A DNA stretch of 64,000 nucleotides from JAFDVL01 sp964631865 (GTDB lineage Bacteria; Acidobacteriota; Blastocatellia; RBC074). Positions 8,751 through 16,938 of the stretch are shown one piece after another. How positions within the stretch are numbered: the first letter of the stretch is position 1; each line of letters starts with the position of its first letter. Made by a program: the position numbers and the translations under genes. The notes beneath the pieces are model-generated. The model saw only the letters and a program-made list of their open reading frames with translations. It did no database searches and had not been told where the DNA came from. The stretch spans positions 13,696 to 77,695 of the forward strand of contig CAZWAK010000012.1 of assembly GCA_964631865.1 (NCBI GenBank), written 5' to 3'.

Positions 8751-9329
8751 GTGGACGCTCAACCCCGTGAAGTGACCCAATTACTCAAAGCCTGGAACGA
8801 CGGCAGCGATGACGCCTTTGCGCAATTAGTGCCGCTCGTCGAAGCCGAATTGCATCGCCTCGCGCAAAACTACATTCGCCGCGAACGCCCCGGCCACATT
8901 CTGCAAACGACGGCGCTGGTGAACGAAGCGTGGTTGCGCCTGATTGATTGGCAAAGCGTCAGTTGGCAGGATCGCGCGCACTTCTATGGCGCGGCGGCCA
9001 CCATTATGCGGCGCATCCTCGTAGACGAAGCGCGCCAACGCCAACGCCAAAAGCACGGCGGCGGCGCGTTGCAGGTTTCGCTCAGCCACGCTGAAGGCAT
9101 CGGGATGGAGCGCGCCAACGACCTCGTCGCGTTGGATGATGCGCTCAACAGCCTCGCCGCGTTTGATGCGCGCAAAAGCAAGATTGTCGAACTCCGCTTT
9201 TTCGGTGGGTTGAGTCTCGAAGAAACTGCCGAAGTGCTCAAGCTCTCCTCCCGCACGATTGCCCGCGAATGGGCCGTCGCGCAAGCCTGGCTCTACCGCG
9301 AATTGCAGGGAGGGGCGCATGGAGGCTGA
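8751..9329 (+). CDS. ECF-subfamily RNA polymerase sigma factor (acidobacterial TIGR02999-like type)
   Basis: 192 residues. AGGAGG at 8739-8744 favours the GTG at 8751 over the adjacent GTG at 8748. Region 2 spans about 10-90 (LAQNYIRRERPGHILQTTAL, ARFYGAAATIMRRILVDEAR type) and region 4 spans about 130-185, with the helix-turn-helix SLEETAEVLKLSSRTIAREW. This is the ECF clade typical of Acidobacteria and Planctomycetes, usually paired with a Ser/Thr kinase rather than an anti-sigma factor. That is the case here: the kinase gene starts inside it with an 11-bp overlap, so translational coupling is likely. The kinase may control the sigma factor; this is inference from context. Confidence 0.93.
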   Translation: MDAQPREVTQLLKAWNDGSDDAFAQLVPLVEAELHRLAQNYIRRERPGHILQTTALVNEAWLRLIDWQSVSWQDRAHFYGAAATIMRRILVDEARQRQRQKHGGGALQVSLSHAEGIGMERANDLVALDDALNSLAAFDARKSKIVELRFFGGLSLEETAEVLKLSSRTIAREWAVAQAWLYRELQGGAHGG

Positions 9330-12327
9330 ACGTTGGGAGCGCGTGCAGGAGATTTATCTGGATGCACTGGAGATGGAAGCGGAAGATCGCGCCGCGTTTT
9401 TGGCTGCCGTCTGCGCGGACGACGATGCGTTGCGCCGCGAAGTCGAATCTCTGCTCGGCGCGCACGAACATGCCGAAACCTTTCTGCAAACGCCCGCCGT
9501 TGTCGTCGCCGCCGAAGAAGCCAAACGCAGCACGCCCCCGCCTGTCTCGCCGCTCGGTCGTCGGATCAGTCATTATCAAATTCTCACGGCGCTCGGAGCC
9601 GGTGGCATGGGCGAGGTATATCTCGCGCACGACAAACAATTGGGGCGCAAGGTCGCGCTCAAGTTGTTGCCCCACGAATTCACGCGCGACCGCGAGCGCA
9701 TCCAGCGCTTCAAACACGAGGCGCGCACCGTGTCCTCGCTCAACCATCCGAACATCGTCACGGTATTTGAGATCGGGCAAAGTGAGGAACTCTATTACAT
9801 CGCCACCGAATTCATTGACGGGCAAACGTTGCGCCAGCAGATGGGGGAAAACTCGCTGAAGCTTTCGGACGCGCTCGACGTCGCCATCCAGACGACGCAA
9901 GCCCTGACCGCTGCGCACGAGGCGGGCATCGTCCATCGCGACATCAAGCCCGAAAACATTATGCGGCGGCCCGATGGCTTCGTGAAGGTCTTGGATTTCG
10001 GACTGGCCAAATTGACCGACACGTTTCGCCCCGACGCGCCCAGCCTCACGGGCGGCAACTCTTCGACCGCCGGACAAGTCAGCACCGATCCGGGCAAGGT
10101 CGTGGGCACGCCGCGTTATATGTCACCCGAACAAATTCGCGGCGAAAAGGTGGACGCGCGCAGCGACATCTTCAGTCTGGGCGTGATGCTTTATGAAATG
10201 ATTGCCGGACGCCCGCCCTTTGAAGGCGCAACGGCGAGCGAGGTGATCGCAGGCATTCTGCACGTCGAGCCGATGCCCATGGCGCGCTTCGCGCCCGCCG
10301 TGCCGCCCGAATTGGATCGCATCGTGCGTAAGACGCTGCGCAAAGACCGCGACGCGCGTTATCAGGTCGTCAAGGATTTGCAAAACGATCTGAAGAGCTT
10401 CAAAGAAGACCTGGAATTCGAAGCCAAGCTGGCGCGCTCGCATCGCACCGAAATGCCCACGCAAACGATGAGCACCATCAGCGCCGCGCCCGTCGGCGTG
10501 GCCACCGTCGCGCAGCCGGTCGCGCCCGTCAGTGCCGGGACAAGCGTGCGCACCGTGTCCAGCGCGGAATATATCGTCAACGCTCTCACGCGCAACCGCC
10601 GCGCAGCAGTCTTGGCCTTAACAGGGCTTGTGGTGTTGGGCGTGGGGCTACCCTTGGCGTGGTTTCAATGGTGGGGCGTGCGCCAACCATTTCAGAACCC
10701 TAATCCCGGTAAGCTCACGTCTCATGGCAAAGTCGGGCACGCCGCGATTTCGCCGGACGGCAACGAAGTGGTGTACAGTGTGGTGGACTCCGGTCAACAA
10801 AGTCTCTATCTGCAAGTAATTGGCGTTGCTCCCGATAAAACCATTGTGTCACCTGAAAAAGTGAGATACACCAGCGTCACCTTCTCACACGATGGTAAGT
10901 CCATCTTCTATGTGCGCGAGGGGACTCTCTGGAAAGCAAGCAAATTGGGGGGAGGACCACAGCAGTTGTCCTCCCGCGTGGATAGCCCCATCACGTTTTC
11001 TCCTCCTGAGATGAAGCAACTCGCGTTCGTGCGCCGCACCACAGGCGAAAGCCAGTTGATCATTGCCAATGACGATGGCACGGGCGAAAAGGTGCTGGCC
11101 ACGCGTAAGCATCCCGATATGTTTCGGTATAGCGGGCCTGCCTGGTCGCCCGACGGCAAAATAATTGCCTGTCCGGTGGAGAGCGAGAACGCCTCATTCA
11201 AGACCGTGATCGCAGTGCGTGTCGCTGACAGACAGGAGGTGGCGTTTACCAAAACAAAATGGGAAGATGTTGGACAGGTGGCGTGGCTGCCCGATGGTAA
11301 GGGCATGCTGGTAACCGCGCGAGAACCGCAGAAGGGATTGACACAAATCTGGCATCTCGCCTGGCCCAGCGGGAAAGCCGGGCAGGTCACCGCGAAAGAG
11401 AAAGAGAATGCTTATAACAGTCTCAGCCTGACCAAAAATGGCGAGACGTTGGTCACCATACAGCGGCATTATCTGGTATATCTCTATGTTGCTCCCGCGG
11501 GAGATGTCAGCGAGACCAGCGTCAGAAAAATCACTAACGGAATCCAGCGGAATGACGGCGAGCGCGGCCTAAACTGGACGAGCGATGGTCGCATTGTCTA
11601 TCGCTCCCTGGCCGACGGTGCTTACAACATCTACATTATAAGTGCCGATGGCACAGATAGCACAGGAGGCCGCCAACTCACCAAGCCAGCCGATCAAAAC
11701 CTTGACCCGATGGTTGCGCCCGATGACACCTATCTCGCCTGGACGACCAGCTTCAATAGTCAACGAAACATCTGGCGTATGGATTTGAATGGCAGTGATC
11801 GTCGGCAATTGACCAATGGCAGAGGGGAATGGTTCCCGCAGATCACTAAGGATGGCTGGTTGATTTATCAGGCGATGGCCGATGCTGACGAACGGTTGAT
11901 CTGGAAGCAGCGACTGGACAGTGGGGAAGCCATTCAGTTAACCGAAAATTCTGCCTCTGCGCCCGTGCTTTCGCCCGATGAGAAGTGGATCGCTTGCAAC
12001 TATCGCCGCGAACGCGCCGCGACGCCTTGTATAGCGGTTATTTCCGTGAATGGAGGGCCGCCGCTGAAAATCTTCGATAAGCTTACGGGCGACCGGTTTC
12101 GTATTCTGCGCTGGACCCCTAACGGTGAAGCCGTGGCCTTTATCGTCACCGAGAAAGGCGTCTCGAATATTTGGGCGCAGCCATTGGCGGGCGGGGAGCC
12201 TAAACAACTGACCCACTTCAAAACAGAAGAAATCTTCAATTTCGCTTGGTCGCGCGACGGGAAACAGTTGGCATTGTCGCGCGGCGCGGTCAATAACGAC
12301 GTAGTAAAGATCAGCGACCAAAAATGA
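9319..12327 (+). CDS. Transmembrane Ser/Thr protein kinase with C-terminal TolB/WD40-like propeller
   Basis: 1002 residues from the ATG at 9319, after GGAGG. A short N-terminal helical segment (about 1-60) is typical of kinases next to ECF sigma genes. The Hanks-type kinase domain runs about 85-370: glycine loop GAGGMGEVYLAHD, catalytic Lys 115 (VALKLL), HRDIKPENI (Asp about 208), DFGLAKL (about 226), GTPRYMSPEQIRGEKVDARSD and an APE-equivalent region. A membrane helix lies at about 429-448. The extracytoplasmic part has repeated SPDG/S-DG blades (for example SPDGNEVVYSV, SPDGKIIACPV, SRDGKQLALSR), a six- to eight-bladed TolB-like propeller probably sensing a ligand. It partners the overlapping ECF sigma factor. 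Confidence 0.95.
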   Translation: MEAERWERVQEIYLDALEMEAEDRAAFLAAVCADDDALRREVESLLGAHEHAETFLQTPAVVVAAEEAKRSTPPPVSPLGRRISHYQILTALGAGGMGEVYLAHDKQLGRKVALKLLPHEFTRDRERIQRFKHEARTVSSLNHPNIVTVFEIGQSEELYYIATEFIDGQTLRQQMGENSLKLSDALDVAIQTTQALTAAHEAGIVHRDIKPENIMRRPDGFVKVLDFGLAKLTDTFRPDAPSLTGGNSSTAGQVSTDPGKVVGTPRYMSPEQIRGEKVDARSDIFSLGVMLYEMIAGRPPFEGATASEVIAGILHVEPMPMARFAPAVPPELDRIVRKTLRKDRDARYQVVKDLQNDLKSFKEDLEFEAKLARSHRTEMPTQTMSTISAAPVGVATVAQPVAPVSAGTSVRTVSSAEYIVNALTRNRRAAVLALTGLVVLGVGLPLAWFQWWGVRQPFQNPNPGKLTSHGKVGHAAISPDGNEVVYSVVDSGQQSLYLQVIGVAPDKTIVSPEKVRYTSVTFSHDGKSIFYVREGTLWKASKLGGGPQQLSSRVDSPITFSPPEMKQLAFVRRTTGESQLIIANDDGTGEKVLATRKHPDMFRYSGPAWSPDGKIIACPVESENASFKTVIAVRVADRQEVAFTKTKWEDVGQVAWLPDGKGMLVTAREPQKGLTQIWHLAWPSGKAGQVTAKEKENAYNSLSLTKNGETLVTIQRHYLVYLYVAPAGDVSETSVRKITNGIQRNDGERGLNWTSDGRIVYRSLADGAYNIYIISADGTDSTGGRQLTKPADQNLDPMVAPDDTYLAWTTSFNSQRNIWRMDLNGSDRRQLTNGRGEWFPQITKDGWLIYQAMADADERLIWKQRLDSGEAIQLTENSASAPVLSPDEKWIACNYRRERAATPCIAVISVNGGPPLKIFDKLTGDRFRILRWTPNGEAVAFIVTEKGVSNIWAQPLAGGEPKQLTHFKTEEIFNFAWSRDGKQLALSRGAVNNDVVKISDQK

Positions 12328-12455
12328 GCTGACGCCCGTGTGCCAGGACGCCGCGCTCAGCTTCCCTTTTTCTGCGTTCACCCGAAAGCCCAGCCAACTT
12401 CAATGATTCTCCGCGTAATCTCCCACGCAACCGTTAACCCAAAGGAGATTACACA

Positions 12456-13325
12456 ATGAGAATCATCAAACTGATCACTGTTTTCACCATTATTTTCACG
12501 GCAACGATTTCGTGCTGGCTGCGTGCCGACGCTCAGGAACAAACATCCTCGCCGCCACAAATCGAAGCCAAACTCGCGACTGATCCGAACAACGCCAAGC
12601 TGCAACAGCAACTTGCCTGGGCGTATTTCTATCAAGCGCGCGACGGCAATGCTGCGGCGCTCAACAAAGCCATTCCAGCCTTTGAGCGCAGCGCCGAACT
12701 TGCGCCGAATGACTTGAACACCGGACGCGGATTGGGGCTGGCCTATTTCATGAAGGTCGCGTCGCTGGATCGCAAGCAAGCCTCGTCGGCAGAAATGAGA
12801 GCAGCCTTCGAGCAAACGCTCGCGGCCTTTGAGCGCACGTTGGCACGCCATCCGAACGACACGCTGTTGCTGGCTTCGCACGGCTCGGCGCTCGCGGCGT
12901 ATGCCGGTTTGACGGCGAATCTCGACACGCTGAAACAAGGCGTCGCCGAAATGAACCGCGCCGTCGAACTGCAACCCAAAGCCGCACACGGCAGGCTGTT
13001 TCGCGCCTTCACGTCCATCAACCTGCCGCCCGCGTTTCGCAAAACCGAACTGGTCGTCGAAGACTTCTCGATGCTCATCAAACATTCCGCCAGCTACAAC
13101 GAACAGGCCGAAGGCGTGCTGCGTATTCTGCTCGGCGATTTTTATTTCACGAACAAAGACGTCGAAAAAGCCAAAGCCGAATACAACGCCGCCGCGCAAA
13201 AAGGCTCGGCGATGGCGGAGGGCAAAGCGCGCTTGACGATGCTCGCCAGCGGCGGCGTTGAAGCCGCAGCGATTCAGCAGTATCGTGGCAACGTGACGAA
13301 TTGCGCGATCTGTCATAAGCAGTGA
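12456..13325 (+). CDS. Exported TPR protein ending in a CxxCH haem-type motif
   Basis: 289 residues, with the start preceded by AAAGGAGA. The N-terminal signal (IIKLITVFTIIFTATISCW) ends near RADAQEQ. At least four tetratricopeptide-like helical pairs follow (about 35-260): DPNNAKLQQQLAWAYFYQA, LAPNDLNTGRGLGLAYFM, HPNDTLLLASHGSALAAYAG and YFTNKDVEKAKAEYNAAAQKG. The last residues are NCAICHKQ, a complete c-type haem attachment motif placed 3 residues from the C-terminus, with no cytochrome fold around it. It may be a haem-bearing tail or the leftover start of a longer haem domain. TPR repeats suggest protein-protein interaction in the periplasm. Confidence 0.85.
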   Translation: MRIIKLITVFTIIFTATISCWLRADAQEQTSSPPQIEAKLATDPNNAKLQQQLAWAYFYQARDGNAAALNKAIPAFERSAELAPNDLNTGRGLGLAYFMKVASLDRKQASSAEMRAAFEQTLAAFERTLARHPNDTLLLASHGSALAAYAGLTANLDTLKQGVAEMNRAVELQPKAAHGRLFRAFTSINLPPAFRKTELVVEDFSMLIKHSASYNEQAEGVLRILLGDFYFTNKDVEKAKAEYNAAAQKGSAMAEGKARLTMLASGGVEAAAIQQYRGNVTNCAICHKQ

Positions 13326-13338
13326 AACAAAGAAGAGC

Positions 13339-13425
13339 GATTACGAAACACACGAAAATAACGAAACAGACGGAAACCTATAAATTCATTTCGTGTGTTC
13401 TGTTATTTTCGTGTGTTTCGTAATC
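13339..13425. repeat. Long imperfect inverted repeat built on TTTCGTG words
   Basis: The left arm (about 13339-13376) and right arm (13389-13425) can pair over about 37 nt with a few mismatches and a 12-nt loop; each arm repeats CGAAA/TTTCG-type words. It is located between the TPR gene stop and the histidine-kinase start. The right arm ends 13 nt before the kinase ATG, which has no recognisable Shine-Dalgarno. The layout matches the repeat at 2891-3002, though the words differ. Confidence 0.8.
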
Positions 13426-13438
13426 TCAAAAAATCCAA

Positions 13439-15343
13439 ATGTCGCAAACCGTTCTGACCATCCAAACGCTCGGCTTCATCACGGGCACAGTTTTGTTCGG
13501 CCTGCTGCTGTGGCTCGCGCGCAAGGCCGAAAGTTCGGCGGAAGAAAAACGCGCCTGTTGGGTGGCAGCGGCGATGGGGTTGGTCTGGAATTTGGGGAGT
13601 TTGGCGGAATATCTCTTGCGGCTCGGCGGATACGAAACGGACGCGCAAGCCATTCGCCTTGCCCGGGCCGTGGCTTATTCCGGCACGGGGTTTCCGACCG
13701 CGATTCTTATGATGCTTTCCTGCGCGCCCGGCCAAGCCCCGCGCGTGTGGCGTTGGGCTGTGCCGCTCTCGCTGTGTCTCGGCGCAGGATTGATGCTGGG
13801 GTTTTTCGCAACGGCCTTGCTGCCGGCCTGGAGCCAGCACTTCGATACGTTCCTGTTGCTGTCGGCGTACAATTTGGCGCTGCATTTGCTCGCCGGGGCG
13901 TATTGGTTCCGCCGACAGGAGAAACGTTCCGGCTATCGCGTCGCGTTGTTGCTGAGCATGGCCGCCCTGGCTGTGCTGTTGTTTTTGCTAATTCATGTTT
14001 CGTGGAATGACGAAGTGGAAACTACGCTGACCGTCATGGCGCAGCAATCCAGCCTCTCGATGGCGTTGATCGCGTTGGCGTGGTTGAGTCGGTTTCGCTT
14101 TGCCGATGTTTTCGTCAAGCAAAGCTTCCTGATTTTGGCGGCGGTGAGTTTGGCGCTCGTGTATCAATGGTTCGTCGTGACACCGTTGGCGAACGCAATG
14201 GCGAAGCTGTCCGCGCATCTGCCAGCAACAACGTGGATTGTCGGCACGTTGCTCTGGACTGCGATTTTATTGGGGTTTCCGCTGCTTCGTCGCCGCCTCA
14301 TGCACGCGGCGGACAAATGGATTTTCAAGCGCCCGGACTATCGCACGCTGTTGCAGCAGTTGCAGCAACGCATCGAATTCAGCAACGACGAAGCCGCCTT
14401 GTTTCGTCTCGTCGAACAGTGTGTGGGCGAGGCGTTGCGCATCTCTGACGTCAGCATCGGCACAGCGACCGACAGCACGAGCCACGAAGCCGCGTTTCCG
14501 ATTCGGGACAGCACGGGCGTGTACTACGCGCTGCGCGTAGCGACGGGCAACAAGCCGTTGCTCAGCGATGAAATCACGTTGCTCAACGCGATTGCCGAAT
14601 TGCTCGGACGCCGCTTGGAAGCCATCCAGTTCGAGCGCGAACGACAAGCGCAGGCGTTGCGCGAAACCCGGTTGCAACAGCTTCTGACTGAATCCGAACT
14701 CAAAGCGTTGCGTGCGCAAATCAATCCGCATTTTCTCTTCAATACGCTGAACACGATTGCCGATTTGATTTCGGAAGCGCCCGACAAAGCCGAGCAGATG
14801 ACCGAGCATTTGGCCGAAGTCTTTCGCTATGCGCTGTCGCGCACGCATCACAAGTTGATTCCGCTCGCCGAAGAATTCGCGTTTCTGAAAACGTATCTGG
14901 AAATCGAACAGGCGCGTTTCGGCGCACGCTTGCGCGTCGAATTGCATTTCGATCCGAAGCTTGCGGCTGCGCCGATTCCGTCGTTGCTGCTGCAACCGCT
15001 CGTCGAAAACGCGATCAAGCATGGCTTGGCGGCGAAGCCCGACGGCGGCACGGTGCGCGTCGCAGCAGTGGAGGCCGATGGGCAGTTGCAATTGATCGTC
15101 GAAGACGATGGAAATGGCTGGCGCGCTTCTTCTTCCAACGGCCATCACATCGGTTTGCAAAACGTCACCGAACGCCTGCAAATGCTGTATGGCGAGCGCG
15201 CTCGGCTCGATATTCAAAGCACGGCTGGACAGGGCACGCGCATCACGATTACGCTCCCACACGATGAAACTGAAAACGCTCCTGATAGACGACGAAGCGT
15301 CGGCGCGGTCGCGACTGAAGAAGTTGCTCGCCGCGCATCCTGA
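13439..15343 (+). CDS. LytS-family sensor histidine kinase
   Basis: 634 residues. The N-terminal half (to about 290) has about seven hydrophobic segments, a 7TM-type sensor module. A GAF-like region follows (about 305-400), then a short coiled coil (LEAIQFERERQAQALRETRL) and the His_kinase domain, with QINPHFLFNTLNTIADL (phospho-acceptor His about 431) characteristic of LytS/YehU-type kinases. The HATPase part has LLLQPLVENAIKHG, VEDDGNGW and GIGLQN-like HHIGLQNVTERL. It partners the LytTR regulator encoded next, whose ATG lies 80 bp inside this gene in another frame. The last about 27 residues beyond ITITLPHDE are therefore encoded in the overlap. Confidence 0.93.
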   Translation: MSQTVLTIQTLGFITGTVLFGLLLWLARKAESSAEEKRACWVAAAMGLVWNLGSLAEYLLRLGGYETDAQAIRLARAVAYSGTGFPTAILMMLSCAPGQAPRVWRWAVPLSLCLGAGLMLGFFATALLPAWSQHFDTFLLLSAYNLALHLLAGAYWFRRQEKRSGYRVALLLSMAALAVLLFLLIHVSWNDEVETTLTVMAQQSSLSMALIALAWLSRFRFADVFVKQSFLILAAVSLALVYQWFVVTPLANAMAKLSAHLPATTWIVGTLLWTAILLGFPLLRRRLMHAADKWIFKRPDYRTLLQQLQQRIEFSNDEAALFRLVEQCVGEALRISDVSIGTATDSTSHEAAFPIRDSTGVYYALRVATGNKPLLSDEITLLNAIAELLGRRLEAIQFERERQAQALRETRLQQLLTESELKALRAQINPHFLFNTLNTIADLISEAPDKAEQMTEHLAEVFRYALSRTHHKLIPLAEEFAFLKTYLEIEQARFGARLRVELHFDPKLAAAPIPSLLLQPLVENAIKHGLAAKPDGGTVRVAAVEADGQLQLIVEDDGNGWRASSSNGHHIGLQNVTERLQMLYGERARLDIQSTAGQGTRITITLPHDETENAPDRRRSVGAVATEEVARRAS

Positions 15344-16034
15344 CATCGAAATCATCGGTGAAGCCGCCGATGGCCTCGCTGCCGTCCAGCAAATCTCCAC
15401 GCTTGCGCCTGATCTGATTTTTCTCGATGTGCAGATGCCGGGGCTGAACGGCTTCGAGGTGTTGCAGGCGTTGCCAAACGACAAGCCGTTGCCGCTCGTG
15501 ATTTTTGCGACGGCGTTCGATGCGCACGCGCTCGCGGCGTTTGAAGCCAATGCGCTCGGCTATTTGCTCAAGCCCGTCAACCGCGCACGATTGCAACAAA
15601 GCCTCGCCCGCGCACTTCAACTCGCCGCCCATCAGTCGCAAGCAAACTCTGAACGACAACGCATTCGCACCGTCATACAAGAAGCCGCGCAAGCCGCGCC
15701 GCTCGCACAATTGGTCGCGCGCAAACGGGATCGCTTGATCTTGCTGCGCCCCGATCAAGTCGTGTTCTTGCGCGTCGAAGATGGCTTGGTGCGCTTGCAC
15801 ACCGACACCGAAAATTACTGGACAGATTATCAACTCAACGACCTCGAAGCGCGCTTGCCCGCGCCGCCGTTTTTTCGCGCACATCGCGCGGTGCTCGTCA
15901 ATTTGCGCAAGGTCAAAGAGCTTGCACCGTTTGCCAAAAGCACGTTTCTGCTGTTGATGAACGACCAGGTTGCCACAGAAATTCAGGTCAGCGAACGGCA
16001 GGCGAAGAAGCTGCGCGAGTTGCTGGGGCTGTAA
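15264..16034 (+). CDS. LytTR-family response regulator
   Basis: 256 residues from the ATG at 15264, where a canonical receiver begins (MKLKTLLIDDEASAR). Receiver domain about 1-120: acidic pair DD (9-10), phospho-acceptor Asp 55 in FLDVQMPG, Thr/Ser region FATAFD and Lys in YLLKPVN. The LytTR DNA-binding domain lies at about 155-256 (LVARKRDRLILLRPDQVVFL, FFRAHRAVLVNLRKVKEL). It should act as a transcription factor phosphorylated by the overlapping LytS-type kinase. The overlap implies tight translational coupling. The target is unknown; the selenoprotein-like peroxiredoxin gene begins 61 bp downstream on the same strand and may be co-expressed. Confidence 0.94.
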   Translation: MKLKTLLIDDEASARSRLKKLLAAHPDIEIIGEAADGLAAVQQISTLAPDLIFLDVQMPGLNGFEVLQALPNDKPLPLVIFATAFDAHALAAFEANALGYLLKPVNRARLQQSLARALQLAAHQSQANSERQRIRTVIQEAAQAAPLAQLVARKRDRLILLRPDQVVFLRVEDGLVRLHTDTENYWTDYQLNDLEARLPAPPFFRAHRAVLVNLRKVKELAPFAKSTFLLLMNDQVATEIQVSERQAKKLRELLGL

Positions 16035-16094
16035 TTTGTTTGCGGCTGGGAATAAACTCCGCGCAGAAGGATATACAGAGTTCAGGAGGAATTC

Positions 16095-16691
16095 ATGAAC
16101 CATCTCAAAACACTCGTATTGATTCTGCTGTGTTGCGTTGGCCTTGCGTTGGCACAAACGAAACTCGGCCCCAAAGACGTGGCGCAACTGCCGCCGTCTG
16201 ATCTGAACCGCGTCAACGTCGGCGATGAAGCGCCCGATTTCACACTGGAAAAAGAAGCGGGCCAGACCGTGACGCTCTCAGCTTATCGTGACCAGAAAAC
16301 GGTCGTGCTCGTGTTCTATCGCGGCCATTGGTGACCGTATTGCGCGCGTCAGCTTGGAAAGCTGAAATCCCTGCTCAAAGACACGCCGAACGCCCAAGTC
16401 GAAATCCTCGCCATCAGCGTTGACCCGCACGACAAAGCCCAGAACATGCGCAACAAACTCGAAGACAAAGCCGGACAGGATTTCCCGCTATTGTCTGACC
16501 CCGATCATCGCGTGATTGATCGCTACGGTTTGCTCAATGAAAAATCGAAACGCCCACTGCCGCATCCCGCGACCTACGTGATTGATCGGCAGGGCAAAGT
16601 GCGCTGGAAGTTCATCGAAGTGGATTACACGAAGCGCCCGTCGAACGAAGACGTACTGAAAGAAGTGCTGAAGGTCGAGAAAGCGAAATAA
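16095..16691 (+). CDS. Exported AhpC/TSA-family peroxiredoxin-like protein with in-frame TGA (predicted selenocysteine 80)
   Basis: If the TGA at 16332-16334 is read through, this is one continuous frame of 198 residues, preceded by AGGAGGAATTC. The N-terminal signal (LVLILLCCVGLALAQ) predicts export. The redoxin domain is VGDEAPDFTLEKEAG, then VVLVFYRGHW-(TGA)-PYCARQLGKL, ILAISVDPHDKA, FPLLSDPDHRVIDRYG, PATYVIDRQGKV. Family members have CPYC at this place, so the TGA replaces exactly the peroxidatic cysteine and leaves UxxC with Cys 83. A SECIS-like hairpin follows the TGA. Peroxiredoxin-like selenoproteins with UxxC are known. The alternative is a nonsense mutation or a sequencing error; the intact downstream frame and conservation argue against old decay. 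Confidence 0.8.
16349..16365 (+). promoter_or_regulatory. Bacterial SECIS-like stem-loop just after the in-frame TGA
   Basis: A 7-bp perfect stem (16349-16355 with 16359-16365) closes a GGA loop at 16356-16358; alternatively 6 bp close a five-base loop that also has G at position two. The loop begins 21 nt after the TGA. This agrees with the published bacterial SECIS model as I recall it: a small apical loop with G in its first two positions, about 16-37 nt downstream of the UGA. In that model SelB binds the loop to deliver Sec-tRNA. The hairpin lies inside the coding sequence, as expected in bacteria. Confidence 0.65.
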
Positions 16692-16696
16692 AATGG

Positions 16697-16751
16697 CGTG
16701 TGGTAGCGAATTCGCGCGCGGCAGCCAGGCGCGTGAATTCGCCACCACACG
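16697..16751. repeat. Inverted repeat (22-bp arms) downstream of the peroxiredoxin gene
   Basis: The arms at 16697-16718 and 16730-16751 are complementary except for two positions, with an 11-nt loop, starting about 5 nt after the stop codon. The loop-proximal part is GC rich and no T-run follows, so a rho-independent terminator is not clear. It could be a transcript-stabilising hairpin or an attenuated terminator. The remaining 187 bp to the next start hold no other feature I can support. Confidence 0.7.
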
Positions 16752-16938
16752 ATTGCCAAATCCCACCAACAGTGCCATAGTTTGCCTGCCTGTCCTGAAC
16801 CAAAACTGACCATCGGAGTTGCTTGCAGAAAGGACTTCCGCATGACCCGAACCTGGCACAAGCTGGCTGATTTGGCGTTGCCACAACGCGCCTGTGGGCG
16901 CGTCGCAATTTCTTTTTGTTCCATCCCATAGGACATTG

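Noticed and set aside
14267..15550. 427-codon minus-strand open frame spanning the kinase/regulator junction
   Set aside because: Both plus-strand genes have full catalytic motifs; the antisense frame has none.
16842..16932. Short frame MTRTWHKLADLALPQRAC before the ammonia-lyase gene
   Set aside because: About 30 codons, no ribosome site, no similarity I recognise, and it ends just before the real start; leader-peptide function is possible but unsupported.
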